Source of the DNA: Methanoculleus sp. UBA208
Lineage (GTDB): Archaea; Halobacteriota; Methanomicrobia; Methanomicrobiales; Methanoculleaceae
Assembly (NCBI RefSeq): GCF_002498065.1
Contig: NZ_DAFZ01000009.1
Location: 599-17,383 of the forward strand
DNA: 16,785 nt
Direction of reading: 5' to 3'
Under the pieces are notes generated by a model. The model did not search any database, was not told the origin of the DNA, and worked only from the letters and a program-made list of their open reading frames with translations. Each line of letters starts with the position of its first letter. Position 1 is the stretch's first letter. The position numbers and the translations under genes were made by a program. Below are positions 1-6,985 of the stretch, piece after piece.

Positions 1-205
1 AGGTGCGAGATCCCCTCGAAATCCGTGCACGGGCTTTGCGACACAGTGAAGAAGAATCGCCCGTAAGAAGAATCTTCGCACGCCCAAACCCTCGCCACCG
101 GCACCTATTGAACCAGCGCGCCGACCTCCAGGACTCGCCGCTTTGGTAAACGCGCTCACCGGAACGCAAAGCCCCCAGCCCCGCCCTCCCCCGGATCCTG
201 CACAA

Positions 206-213
206 GGTATATG
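206..213 (+). promoter_or_regulatory. Candidate TATA element of the sulfurtransferase gene
   Basis: GGTATATG-type AT-rich octamer in a GC-rich surrounding. It would place transcription start near 232 and give a leader of about 50 nt that contains the Shine-Dalgarno GAGGTG (272-277). Inferred from sequence pattern only. Confidence 0.4.
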
Positions 214-283
214 TGGTCTCAAGCCCGCAGTGGGGCCAGGCTCACCGGGTTCCCGGTGGGAATATCAGTATGAGGTGATGGGA

Positions 284-1246
284 ATGGAAGAGAAGATGTT
301 CACCCGAGGGGGCATGGAGCGCCTGCAGGCGCGGACCGACCGGGAAAACTTCCCGTATCCCCGCGGTGACGGGAAGGTCAAACTCGTGAATGCGGCCTGG
401 CTGGCCAACCACCTGCACGATGACAACCTGACGATCGTCGACGTCCAGCAAAACATTCACGACTACATCCAGGAGCACATCCCGGGCGCCGCCTACCTGA
501 CCGAGGGGGTCCTGCGGGTATCCAACCGCGGCTTCCCGGGGTCTTACAGCCCGAACGCCTGCCTGCAGGAATCGTTCCGGCGTGCGGGTATCGAGGCGGA
601 CTCTCCGGTCGTCGTCTACACAGGAAAAGGCGCGTTTTCCGGCGCGGGCGACGGGCTCGGGCAGACGATGATGGCCTACACCCTGGCGAAATACGGTCAC
701 AATCGCGTATACCTCCTCGACGGCGGGATTGACACGTGGAAGAAGGAGGGAGGCGAACTTTCGCAGGACTACCCCGCGGTCGAGCCGTCCAGCTTCACCG
801 TCGAGGTTCGCGATGACTACCCCATCGGGTACGAGGAGTTCCGGCAGATCAAGGACAACGACGATGTGGTCGTGCTCGATGCACGTCCGGCAAAGGTGTA
901 CGAAGGAAAAGGACCCTGGCGGAAGGCCGGGCATATCCCCGGTGCCGTCAACCTGCCCTGGAAGAGCCTGATGGACGAGAGTAACCCGGCGCTGCTCAAA
1001 TCGAACGATGAACTCGACATGATCCTGGAGGAGCACGGCGTCGACCGAAGCAAGACCGTCATCTGCTCGTGCGGGACCGGTCGGGAAGCCACGAACGAGT
1101 TTGTCCTCTTGAAGTGGTTCTATCTCTACCCCAACGTCAGGATCTACGAGGGCTCGTTCACCGAATGGGTCACGCATCCGGATAACCCGGTCGTAGAGGG
1201 GCCTGAACCACGAGAAGCGAGAGCTGCGGCGGCTCCTGCACGGTAA
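284..1246 (+). CDS. sseA: Two-domain rhodanese-like sulfurtransferase (thiosulfate/3-mercaptopyruvate sulfurtransferase family)
   Basis: Probable cytoplasmic enzyme that moves sulfane sulfur from thiosulfate or 3-mercaptopyruvate to a thiophilic acceptor through a cysteine persulfide. It has two rhodanese domains. The N-terminal one (about residues 30-155) carries VDVQ and LLDGGIDTW motifs but has no Cys in its loop, as expected for the inactive half. The C-terminal one (about 180-305) has LDARP, GHIPGAVNLPW and an active-site loop CSCGTGREA, with C263 as the probable nucleophile and C261 two residues earlier. The 320-aa length fits the family. ATG 284 was chosen because GAGGTG at 272-277 lies 6 nt before it. 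The frame is open upstream to 143, but that part is Pro-rich and not rhodanese-like. The tail (EGPEPREARAAAAPAR) lies beyond the domain. The family is clear. The sulfur donor, and so the symbol, is tentative. Confidence 0.9.
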   Translation: MEEKMFTRGGMERLQARTDRENFPYPRGDGKVKLVNAAWLANHLHDDNLTIVDVQQNIHDYIQEHIPGAAYLTEGVLRVSNRGFPGSYSPNACLQESFRRAGIEADSPVVVYTGKGAFSGAGDGLGQTMMAYTLAKYGHNRVYLLDGGIDTWKKEGGELSQDYPAVEPSSFTVEVRDDYPIGYEEFRQIKDNDDVVVLDARPAKVYEGKGPWRKAGHIPGAVNLPWKSLMDESNPALLKSNDELDMILEEHGVDRSKTVICSCGTGREATNEFVLLKWFYLYPNVRIYEGSFTEWVTHPDNPVVEGPEPREARAAAAPAR

Positions 1247-1278
1247 TCCGTAAACTCCCGGGCAACCGGCCAAAACCA

Positions 1279-1294
1279 TTATTTTCTACTTTTT
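1279..1294 (+). terminator. T-rich archaeal terminator after the sulfurtransferase gene
   Basis: Two runs of T (TTATTTTC and CTTTTTAA) begin about 33 nt after the stop codon. Oligo-T tracts are typical archaeal termination signals. The sequence then stays AT-rich to about 1335. Confidence 0.5.
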
Positions 1295-1411
1295 AACAAA
1301 TGGAAATTATTAAATATCAATGTGCACTAAATAGCCCTAGAGAGATTTGGATCCACATAAGACACTTCCCCCCTTGACGTCGTCTTTTTGGTGTATCCTC
1401 TTCTCTCTAAA

Positions 1412-1525
1412 TGCGACGGCCGGAACGGCCGGAGCTCGAGAAAACGCGAAGCGTTTTCGATTGCGACGGGCCGGAGCTTAAGAAGCCGTCAGGCTTCGGG
1501 GCCGGAGCATGAGCACCCCAGGTGC
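1412..1525 (+). repeat. Array of four short hairpins with constant linkers (copy A)
   Basis: Four stem-loops follow one another: GGCCG-GAA-CGGCC (1418-1430), GAAAACGC-GAA-GCGTTTTC (1440-1458), GAAGCC-GTCA-GGCTTC (1482-1497) and GCACC-CCA-GGTGC (1513-1525). They are separated by near-identical linkers of the form TGCGACGG..CCGGAGC(T/A)..AG. A second array with the same linkers and matching but partly different stems is at 16446-16610. Whether it acts as RNA, as DNA or as a remnant of a mobile repeat cannot be told here. Confidence 0.75.
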
Positions 1526-1998
1526 AGAACCGCATTACTTTCGAGATTCCTGATGACCGGGAGGTATGTCTGATACAGGGTATCGCCCACGCCGCTCCCT
1601 TCTGCCCGGCAGCATGGCGATCCTCCCCTGCCTCCGGCCGGACGAACCGATACCGGATCCTCGCTTCTTCCGCACATCCGGGAAACCTTAAATCCATCTA
1701 CCGCCATTATACTGCTCGTGGACGGTACTGTTTTCGGGGACGTGCCCGTGGACGACGAACCTGCCGTAGATGACGATACGGGGGCAGCCGTGTCGATATT
1801 TTTTCCACTCCACAACGGCCGCGCTGCCGCGCCACGGATTACTGATTCCGTGAATCTGTTAAGTGATATTCCACGCAAAACCCACAAACGGCAGGGAGTG
1901 CATCGGGAGCCACAGAGTCGTCGAATAAGGGATAGGCCGGTTGACCGGGCAGTACCCGATCGGAGGTTCACACCCTCCGGAAGTATGCGGATCAGATC
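1526..1998. other. Intergenic region with no convincing gene; leader hairpins near its end
   Basis: No open frame here resembles a known protein. A TATA-like CCTTAAAT lies at 1687-1694, and a GTG-started frame of 94 codons begins at 1718, but its product is Arg-rich at the end and unlike any family I recognise. Close to the next gene are three small hairpins: CCGG-TTGA-CCGG (1937-1948), CGGG-CAGTA-CCCG (1946-1958, which overlaps the first, so the two are alternatives) and CGGAGG-7nt-CCTCCG (1961-1979). They could fold in the leader of the DUF389 gene. Confidence 0.4.
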
Positions 1999-2157
1999 AT
2001 GAAAAAGATCGTTGTGCACGTCCGGGAAGACGGGCATGAAAATATAGAAGAGGTCCTCGAAGGCCTCCATTATACGATATCGCTCGTTCAGGACATCTAC
2101 GAGATCACCATATATACGCCGGATGAGAACCTCGACGACCTGATCGAGAAGATCTAG
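1999..2157 (+). pseudogene. 5' part of the DUF389 gene, cut off by an in-frame TAG
   Basis: ATG 1999 opens a frame of 52 codons (MKKIVVHVREDG... to ...LDDLIEKI) that ends at TAG 2155-2157. The same frame then continues without a break through GVLDLRYNEN into the downstream ORF. The joined product would be 325 codons minus the stop, about 324 residues, with the N-terminal domain expected of the TIGR00341 family. The TAG is one base from CAG (Gln). No strong Shine-Dalgarno precedes ATG 1999. Either this is a nonsense mutation or sequencing error, or the codon is read through. See the finding on this site. Confidence 0.7.
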
Positions 2158-2187
2158 GGTGTACTCGATCTCCGGTACAACGAGAAC

Positions 2188-2973
2188 ATGATCGAGGTAT
2201 CGACGCCGGAGTTCGTCATCTCGTCACTCCTGAAACGTGCCGAGAAGAAGGTCGAAAAAAAGGAAGAGAAGACGCCTGTCGAGAAACTGCTCGACACGGT
2301 TAAGGGTTACGGGGAACTCGATCTCGAAAAACTGTCGTTGACCTCCATCGCCGGGCTGGTAGCCCTCTCCGGCCTGCTCCTCGATAACCAGACGATCATC
2401 ATTGGGGCAATGCTCCTCTCCCCGATCATGGGCCCGATCTACGGGTTCTCCGTCTACGCTGCTCTCGGCAATATCCAGAACGCCCTGCGCTGCCTCGGCG
2501 TGCTGGCGGCGCTGCTCCTGGGTGTCTTCGCCCTCTCCGCCGTCGCCAGCTTTTTGATCAACCTCTTCATACCACTCACGATGACCGAAGAGATCGCCAC
2601 GCGCCTCGTGTTGAACCCCATCTACAGCCTGATGGCGGTCTTCCTTGGATTCGCGGCGGCTCTGGCGTTCAGCAGGGGCACGACGGAGGTCATTGCCGGC
2701 GTCGCTATCGCCGCCGCCATCATCCCGCCGACGGTGGTGGCCGGCCTCGTCCTGGTGCTCCAACCGATAAGCCTGGTCACTTCCGGGGTGCTGGTTGCCG
2801 GACAGATCGTCGGGCTGATAGCGGGCGCGCTCGTCGCCGTGGTCCTGCTGAAGATAGAGCCCCGGGCTCCCAAGGACAAGGCCGCCGCACGGCGGTACCG
2901 GATCGGGTCGATCGTAACGACCGTAATTCTCTTCACCCTGCTTCTCTGGATCACGGCACTTATGTGGATGTAA
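2188..2973 (+). CDS. TIGR00341/DUF389 family integral membrane protein (membrane part)
   Basis: Intact remainder of a DUF389 membrane protein of unknown biochemical function. After a charged stretch (EKKVEKKEEKTPVEKLL, about residues 15-32) come about six hydrophobic segments. The family signature runs through LTSIAGLVALSGLLLDNQ, IIIGAMLLSPIMGPIYG and IAGVAIAAAIIPPTVVAGL. The last segment is VTTVILFTLLLWITALMWM at the C-terminus. ATG 2188 is the first start codon after the in-frame TAG at 2155 and could serve for reinitiation, but it has no evident ribosome binding site. The full-length gene most likely began at ATG 1999. The 261-aa product would keep all membrane segments and lose only the soluble N-terminal domain. 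The stop is TAA and is followed by the regulatory region of the PhoU-like gene. Confidence 0.85.
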   Translation: MIEVSTPEFVISSLLKRAEKKVEKKEEKTPVEKLLDTVKGYGELDLEKLSLTSIAGLVALSGLLLDNQTIIIGAMLLSPIMGPIYGFSVYAALGNIQNALRCLGVLAALLLGVFALSAVASFLINLFIPLTMTEEIATRLVLNPIYSLMAVFLGFAAALAFSRGTTEVIAGVAIAAAIIPPTVVAGLVLVLQPISLVTSGVLVAGQIVGLIAGALVAVVLLKIEPRAPKDKAAARRYRIGSIVTTVILFTLLLWITALMWM

Positions 2974-3015
2974 CGGCATTCGCCTGCCGACAACCGCGCG
3001 GATGGTCCCGAAGCA

Positions 3016-3033
3016 GACTATACCGGTATAGTC
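3016..3033. promoter_or_regulatory. Perfect 18-bp palindrome, candidate operator
   Basis: GACTATACCGGTATAGTC is its own reverse complement. It sits 76 nt before the PhoU/AbrB start codon. Its half-site TATAGTC recurs at 3059-3065, overlapping a TATA-like element. The geometry suits binding by a dimeric regulator. An AbrB-domain protein is encoded immediately downstream, so autoregulation is a reasonable guess. Confidence 0.55.
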
Positions 3034-3052
3034 GCTCCCCGCAAATACTTGT

Positions 3053-3082
3053 GACATATATAGTCCGCAGAACGCATATATC
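3053..3082 (+). promoter_or_regulatory. Two candidate TATA elements of the PhoU/AbrB gene
   Basis: ACATATATAG (3055-3063) and GCATATATCC (3074-3083) lie in tandem. The proximal one is about 30 nt before ATG 3109, which would make a leaderless or nearly leaderless mRNA. That agrees with the absence of a Shine-Dalgarno before ATG 3109. Confidence 0.5.
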
Positions 3083-3108
3083 CTAACGGCGCCAACGCGT
3101 ACCTGTCC

Positions 3109-4116
3109 ATGGAGATCAGAAAAGTTCAGATCACCGGGGGCTCGTCGTACATCGTATCCCTGCCGAAACAGTGGATCAAGTCTGCGAACATCCAGAAGAA
3201 CGACCCTGTAGGACTGGTCGTGCAACCGGACGGTTCGCTCCTGATCACCCCGAAGATCGCCGGGGAGTCGGCTCAGCGGACCAGAGTCTTCGAGGTCGGT
3301 GCCGCGACGGACCGCACCTACCTGCTTCGCCTCCTCGTCGGGGCGTACATCGCCGGGTTCACGGCTATCCGCCTTGAATCGAAAGGAAGGCTGCCGCCGT
3401 TCATCCTGCAGCTGGTCAGGGAGTTCACGCAGATGGCTATCGGGCAGGAAGTAGTCGGCGAGACGGACTCCTCGATAACGATCAAGGATCTCCTCAATCC
3501 CGTGGAGATGCCGTTCGATAACACCATCAAAAGGATGCACCTCTTAGCGCGGGGTATGCAGCAGGACGCAATGGCCGCGATAAGGGGACGCGATGCGGCT
3601 CTTGCCGGGGATGTCGTCGTGCGGGATACGGAAGTGGACCGGCTGCACTGGCTGGTTGCCCGGCAGGATAACCTCATCATGAGCGACGCCACGCTCTCGC
3701 GCCGGATGGGCATCCCGGTAAACCAGGCGGCGTACTACTTCCTGGTCAGCCGGATCATCGAACGGATAGCCGACCACGCCACCCGGGTGGCGCATAACGC
3801 CCTCGCCCTGATCGACCGCGAGGTCGAGGCGGCGACGCTCGACCTCATGGACGAGGCGAGCGCGCTTGCCCTGCAGATCTTCTCCTGGAGCATGGAGGCG
3901 TTCCATACGGGAGACGTCGAGAAGGCAAACGCAACGCTTCAGAAGGTGCGCGACCTTGAAGAGAAGACCCGGGAGATCGACGCCCGGGTGCTCCGGTTCG
4001 AGGCGGTGGCAGCGATCCCGATGAGGCAGATTACAGACAGTATCCGGCGGATCGGAGAGTATTCCGGGGACATCTGTGAAAGCGTCATCAACTATTCCGT
4101 CGGGCTGGAGGCCTGA
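3109..4116 (+). CDS. PhoU-like phosphate uptake regulator with N-terminal AbrB/SpoVT domain
   Basis: Probable cytoplasmic regulator linked to phosphate signalling. Residues 1-48 form a swapped-hairpin AbrB-type DNA-binding domain (MEIRKVQITGGSSYIVSLPK, then WIKSANIQKNDPVGL and a ...LLITPK strand). The rest is helical, with two PhoU repeats. One carries RIIERIADHATRVAHNAL, around residues 211-228, and the second ends RRIGEYSGDICESVINYSV. The acidic ExxxD patterns are the metal-contacting type seen in PhoU. The 335-aa length matches archaeal PhoU/AbrB fusions. ATG 3109 starts exactly at the AbrB domain. The palindrome and tandem TATA elements upstream suggest tight control, possibly by its own AbrB domain. 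No phosphate ABC transporter genes are present here. The neighbour downstream is an SLC13/ArsB-type permease. Confidence 0.9.
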   Translation: MEIRKVQITGGSSYIVSLPKQWIKSANIQKNDPVGLVVQPDGSLLITPKIAGESAQRTRVFEVGAATDRTYLLRLLVGAYIAGFTAIRLESKGRLPPFILQLVREFTQMAIGQEVVGETDSSITIKDLLNPVEMPFDNTIKRMHLLARGMQQDAMAAIRGRDAALAGDVVVRDTEVDRLHWLVARQDNLIMSDATLSRRMGIPVNQAAYYFLVSRIIERIADHATRVAHNALALIDREVEAATLDLMDEASALALQIFSWSMEAFHTGDVEKANATLQKVRDLEEKTREIDARVLRFEAVAAIPMRQITDSIRRIGEYSGDICESVINYSVGLEA

Positions 4117-4136
4117 GGCGGCTTTCCGGCCGCGCG

Positions 4137-4147
4137 ATCCCTTTTTT
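4137..4147 (+). terminator. T6 tract after the PhoU-like gene
   Basis: GATCCCTTTTTTCGG begins 20 nt after the stop codon. The run of six T in GC-rich sequence is a likely archaeal termination signal, although some read-through into the permease gene is possible. A 10-bp palindrome, CAATCGATTG, follows at 4164-4173. Confidence 0.45.
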
Positions 4148-4199
4148 CGGACAGAGAACGAACCAATCGATTGCGCGCATATCTCCTGCCGGCGGTACC

Positions 4200-5450
4200 A
4201 TGGGCACACTCATCCCACTCGTCGTTCTCGTCATCGTCTTCCTCCTGATCGCGGTCCGAAAGATCGGGAACGTCAACTTCCGCATCTGGCAGGTGATGCT
4301 CCTCGGCGCGGCGGCCGTTCTCGCGACGGGATCGATCGCGCCGCTCGATGCGCTCGCGTCCATCAACCTCGACGTGATGCTCTTCCTCTTCTTCATGTTC
4401 GTGATCGGGGAGGCGCTCGCGACGAGCGGCTACCTCTATCACCTCTCCTTTCGCTTCTTTTCCCGGGCGGAGTCGGTCCGGCACCTCCTCTTTCTCATCC
4501 TCGTCGGCGCAGGCGTGCTCTCGGCGCTCCTGATGAACGACACGCTCGCTGTCGTCGGCACCCCGCTGATGCTCTACTTCGCCCGCCGGCACGGCATCTC
4601 CCCGAAACTCCTGCTCCTAGCGCTTGCGTTCGCCGTCACGACGGGAAGCGTCGCAAGCCCCATCGGGAACCCGCAGAACCTTCTCATCGCGCTCTCGGGG
4701 AGTATCGAGAACCCGTTCGTCACGTTCCCGCTCTACCTCGCCGTCCCGACGGCGATCTCGCTCCTGCTCGCCTACGTCTTCCTCTGCCGGGCGTTTCCGG
4801 GCGAACTCCGTCCGACACCGCTGGTCCACCGCGAGGAGGAGATCTGTGATCCCGCCCTCGCGGCCCTCGCGCGCCTCTCGCTCATCCTGCTCGTCCTCCT
4901 GATCGGGGTCAGGGTCGCCGCGGTCGTGCTCGTCCCACAGATCGATATCCGGCTGACCTGGATCGCGGTCGTTGCGGCCATTCCCGTCCTCGCCGGGAGC
5001 GGGCGGCGGTTCGAGATCCTCCGCCGGATCGACTGGCCGACACTGGCCTTCTTCGCCGGCCTCTTCGTCCTCATGGCGAGCGTCTGGCAATCCGGGGTCT
5101 TCCAGCCGCTCATCGAGGGAAGTTCCCTCGATCTCGCCACAGTCCCGGTCATCGTCGTGATGGGCGTCATCGTCTCCCAGGTCGTCTCGAACGTCCCCTT
5201 CGTCGCCCTCTCCCTCCCCGCTCTCTCGCACCTCGGGACATCCACCGTCGGCATGATGGCACTTGCGGCCGGCAGCACCATCGCCGGGAACATGCTGATC
5301 CTCGGGGCGGCCAGCAACGTCATCGTCATCCAGGGTGCGGAGAGGGACGGCGAGACGCTGACGTTTGGTGAGTTCGCGCGGATCGGCGTTCCGCTCACCC
5401 TCGCCCAGACGGCGGTGTACGTGGTCTTCCTCTCGCTCATCCCGGCGTGA
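4200..5450 (+). CDS. SLC13/ArsB/CitMHS superfamily anion permease
   Basis: Polytopic membrane transporter of the ion transporter superfamily that includes ArsB, DASS/SLC13 and Na+/H+ NhaD carriers. About 10-11 hydrophobic segments fill its 416 residues. The two inverted halves are recognisable. The first has LMNDTLAVVGTPL (N113-D114-T115) followed by VASPIGNPQNLLIA (153-164), a typical substrate/ion site. The second has VVSNVPFVALSLPAL and GNMLILGAASNVIVIQ. The substrate cannot be read from sequence; arsenite, carboxylate, sulfate, phosphate or Na+ exchange are all possible. ATG 4200 begins right before the first helix, with only a weak GGCGG upstream. The gene lies 83 nt after the PhoU-like regulator. 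It ends 3 nt from the stop of the convergent Clp1-like gene, so no terminator fits between them. Confidence 0.85.
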   Translation: MGTLIPLVVLVIVFLLIAVRKIGNVNFRIWQVMLLGAAAVLATGSIAPLDALASINLDVMLFLFFMFVIGEALATSGYLYHLSFRFFSRAESVRHLLFLILVGAGVLSALLMNDTLAVVGTPLMLYFARRHGISPKLLLLALAFAVTTGSVASPIGNPQNLLIALSGSIENPFVTFPLYLAVPTAISLLLAYVFLCRAFPGELRPTPLVHREEEICDPALAALARLSLILLVLLIGVRVAAVVLVPQIDIRLTWIAVVAAIPVLAGSGRRFEILRRIDWPTLAFFAGLFVLMASVWQSGVFQPLIEGSSLDLATVPVIVVMGVIVSQVVSNVPFVALSLPALSHLGTSTVGMMALAAGSTIAGNMLILGAASNVIVIQGAERDGETLTFGEFARIGVPLTLAQTAVYVVFLSLIPA

Positions 5451-5453
5451 GGG

Positions 5454-6344
5454 TCAGGGCCGGCAGGACTCTATCGAGCCCGGAGCCGCCCCGAGATCCA
5501 GGTAGATCGAGCCGAACCGGATCGACGCGACGGCGGCCGGGTCGAAGGGCGGGGCAAAGACCTCGAGCCGGCGCCCTCCGGTATGCAGGTCTTCGACGAT
5601 GCCGAGGGCGAGGACGAAGTTCTCGGGGTCGTTCAAGGAGACCAGTCTTCCGGCAACCCCGCGGGGGCTCCTCATGTCGGGCACCCGGCCCTGGAGCCCG
5701 AGCCCCCGGAGCGGGACTTCCTGCGATCGCCCGCCGGCAAAATAGGATGTGAAACGCTCTTCACGGTAGCGCCGCCGTCCGGCTGCTGTCCGGACGACGG
5801 CCGCGGGGGATACGGGGACCCGGTGGATTGCAATCTCCGGGTGGCGGGAGAAGTTCACGAGCAGCCGTTCCAGCTCCCGTCCGCGCTGGAGGGCGACGAC
5901 GCGGGTGGGGCGGAGGAGGTCGATCATCTGGAACTGGAACTCGGTGCCCACCCCGCCGGAAACAAGTCCGGGCGAGTCGATGACGGTGACATGAGCCGAA
6001 CGTTCGGCGGCCTTCTCGACAAGGCGCTTTGCTCCCGTGAGGGTCTGGACGAAGTGGCCCCCGGGGGAGGTCGAGCCGACGAACCTGAAGTAGGCCTCCG
6101 GCGTGCCGCCGGGGTAAAGGGCCATCCCCTCGGTCGTCGGCGGGCCAAGCCGGGACTGTCCGGTGTCGCAGTCGACGTACGCCGTCCTCACGTGCGTTGC
6201 CGCCTCGTCGAGAAGGTAGTTGCAGAGCGTTGTCTTTCCGCTGTCCGTCGCTCCGACGACGTAGACGCACTCCGGGACATCCGACCCCGTGAGCGCCGCG
6301 ACGAGATCGTCCCATCCTTCCCCGATGCTGATCAAGCCAGGCAA
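5454..6344 (-). CDS. Clp1/Grc3-type polynucleotide 5'-hydroxyl kinase
   Basis: P-loop kinase that probably phosphorylates 5'-OH ends of RNA or DNA with ATP or GTP, as archaeal Clp1 homologues do. The Walker A motif is GATDSGKTT (residues 31-39). The family-specific DCDTGQSRLGPPTT (58-71) supplies the D-x-D and GQ residues that bind metal and substrate. VTVIDSPGLVSGG (about 139-151) contains the Walker B-like strand. The C-terminal part (GRLVSLNDPENFVLALGIV, then RFGSIYLDLG) is the usual beta-rich tail. Length is 296 aa. No ATG is available. TTG 6344 is only 1 nt after AGGAGG (6346-6351 on this strand), while TTG 6335, three codons later, is 10 nt after it and may be the true start. It converges on the permease gene with a 3-nt gap and is divergent from the next gene. 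Confidence 0.85.
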   Translation of the reverse strand: MPGLISIGEGWDDLVAALTGSDVPECVYVVGATDSGKTTLCNYLLDEAATHVRTAYVDCDTGQSRLGPPTTEGMALYPGGTPEAYFRFVGSTSPGGHFVQTLTGAKRLVEKAAERSAHVTVIDSPGLVSGGVGTEFQFQMIDLLRPTRVVALQRGRELERLLVNFSRHPEIAIHRVPVSPAAVVRTAAGRRRYREERFTSYFAGGRSQEVPLRGLGLQGRVPDMRSPRGVAGRLVSLNDPENFVLALGIVEDLHTGGRRLEVFAPPFDPAAVASIRFGSIYLDLGAAPGSIESCRP

Positions 6345-6426
6345 GCCTCCTCTCAGGGATGTTGCAGCCCATGGTTATAGTGCTTGACGCAACGCCCCTC
6401 CCGGGGGGGCTGCACTACCCAGGAGA

Positions 6427-6436
6427 GGCTTTATCA
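6427..6436 (+). promoter_or_regulatory. Candidate TATA element of the thioredoxin-fold gene
   Basis: GGCTTTATCA lies about 30 nt before ATG 6461, the distance expected for a leaderless archaeal transcript. No Shine-Dalgarno is within range of that ATG. Confidence 0.4.
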
Positions 6437-6460
6437 GGAGTGTATCCCTACTCGCAGCGC

Positions 6461-6982
6461 ATGAACAGAACGGCAGCAACCACCGGGCCGGTGCCTGCGG
6501 CCCTCGGCAGGGTGTTTCCCACCCTTATGGCCACGTCCCTTTCCGGCAGGGTCGTCACCCTCCCGGGCGACGCGGAGGGCGACGTCTCGCTCATCGTCCT
6601 CGTCTTCCTCGAGTCTGCCGGGCCGATCGCGGAGGCCTGGAGCGGCCCCTTTGCCGGGGCGTTCACCGAAAATCCCCGGGTGACGACCTACCTCGTTACG
6701 GTCGTCGGCGACAGCCTCATCGGCAGATCCCTTGCCGACCGCATCCGGCAGGGGCTCGCGGGCGGCGTCCCTCCCGCGAAGCACGATCTGGTTCTGACGG
6801 TGCCGGCAGATATCGAGCGGTGCCGGCGGGCCTACGGAATAGACGACCCGTCGCTCGCCTACATCTACCTCCTGGACGGGCGCGGCATCATCCGCTGGAT
6901 GGAGAAGGGGACCGCCACGCCGGAGGGGCTCGCCGGCCTGCTCGGTACGGCCCGGACGATGCTCGGACCGCTCCTCAGGTGA
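6461..6982 (+). CDS. Thioredoxin-fold protein resembling ATP10/redoxin proteins, no CxxC
   Basis: A 173-aa protein of unknown function. It has the layout FPTLMATSLSGRVVTLPGD at the N-terminus, then strands VSLIVLVFLE and TTYLVTVVG and the late strand AYIYLLDGRGIIRWMEKG. This resembles ATP10-like and AhpC/TlpA thioredoxin folds. The usual redox CxxC is absent; the only Cys is in ERCRRAYGI. A peroxidase or disulfide role is therefore unlikely, and a binding or assembly role is a guess. The frame is open to 6359, but ATG 6461 is preferred because a TATA-like element lies about 30 nt upstream and the extra N-terminus overlaps the divergent promoter region. It converges on the next gene with only 3 nt between stop codons. 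The fold assignment is moderate in confidence. Confidence 0.7.
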   Translation: MNRTAATTGPVPAALGRVFPTLMATSLSGRVVTLPGDAEGDVSLIVLVFLESAGPIAEAWSGPFAGAFTENPRVTTYLVTVVGDSLIGRSLADRIRQGLAGGVPPAKHDLVLTVPADIERCRRAYGIDDPSLAYIYLLDGRGIIRWMEKGTATPEGLAGLLGTARTMLGPLLR

Positions 6983-6985
6983 GAC

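Noticed and set aside
242..1279. Long minus-strand open frame (345 codons) opposite the sulfurtransferase
   Set aside because: It mirrors a clear rhodanese gene. The product has no recognisable domain, and high GC makes long antisense frames common.
1412..1525. Possible CRISPR array
   Set aside because: Units are short hairpins with conserved linkers, not identical repeats with unique spacers of constant length, and no cas gene is present.
1961..1979. T-arm-like stem-loop (GGAGG-TTCACAC-CCTCC)
   Set aside because: No matching acceptor, D or anticodon arms can be built around it and the loop lacks the conserved A58, so it is not a tRNA.
1718..2002. GTG-started 94-codon frame behind a TATA-like CCTTAAAT
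   Set aside because: The promoter spacing is suggestive, but the second half is Arg-rich and resembles no known protein, and it overlaps the hairpins and start of the DUF389 gene.
2224..3540. Minus-strand open frame of 438 codons
   Set aside because: It covers parts of two well-supported plus-strand genes and the promoter between them. The product is rich in Arg, Asp and Gln and looks like an antisense artefact.
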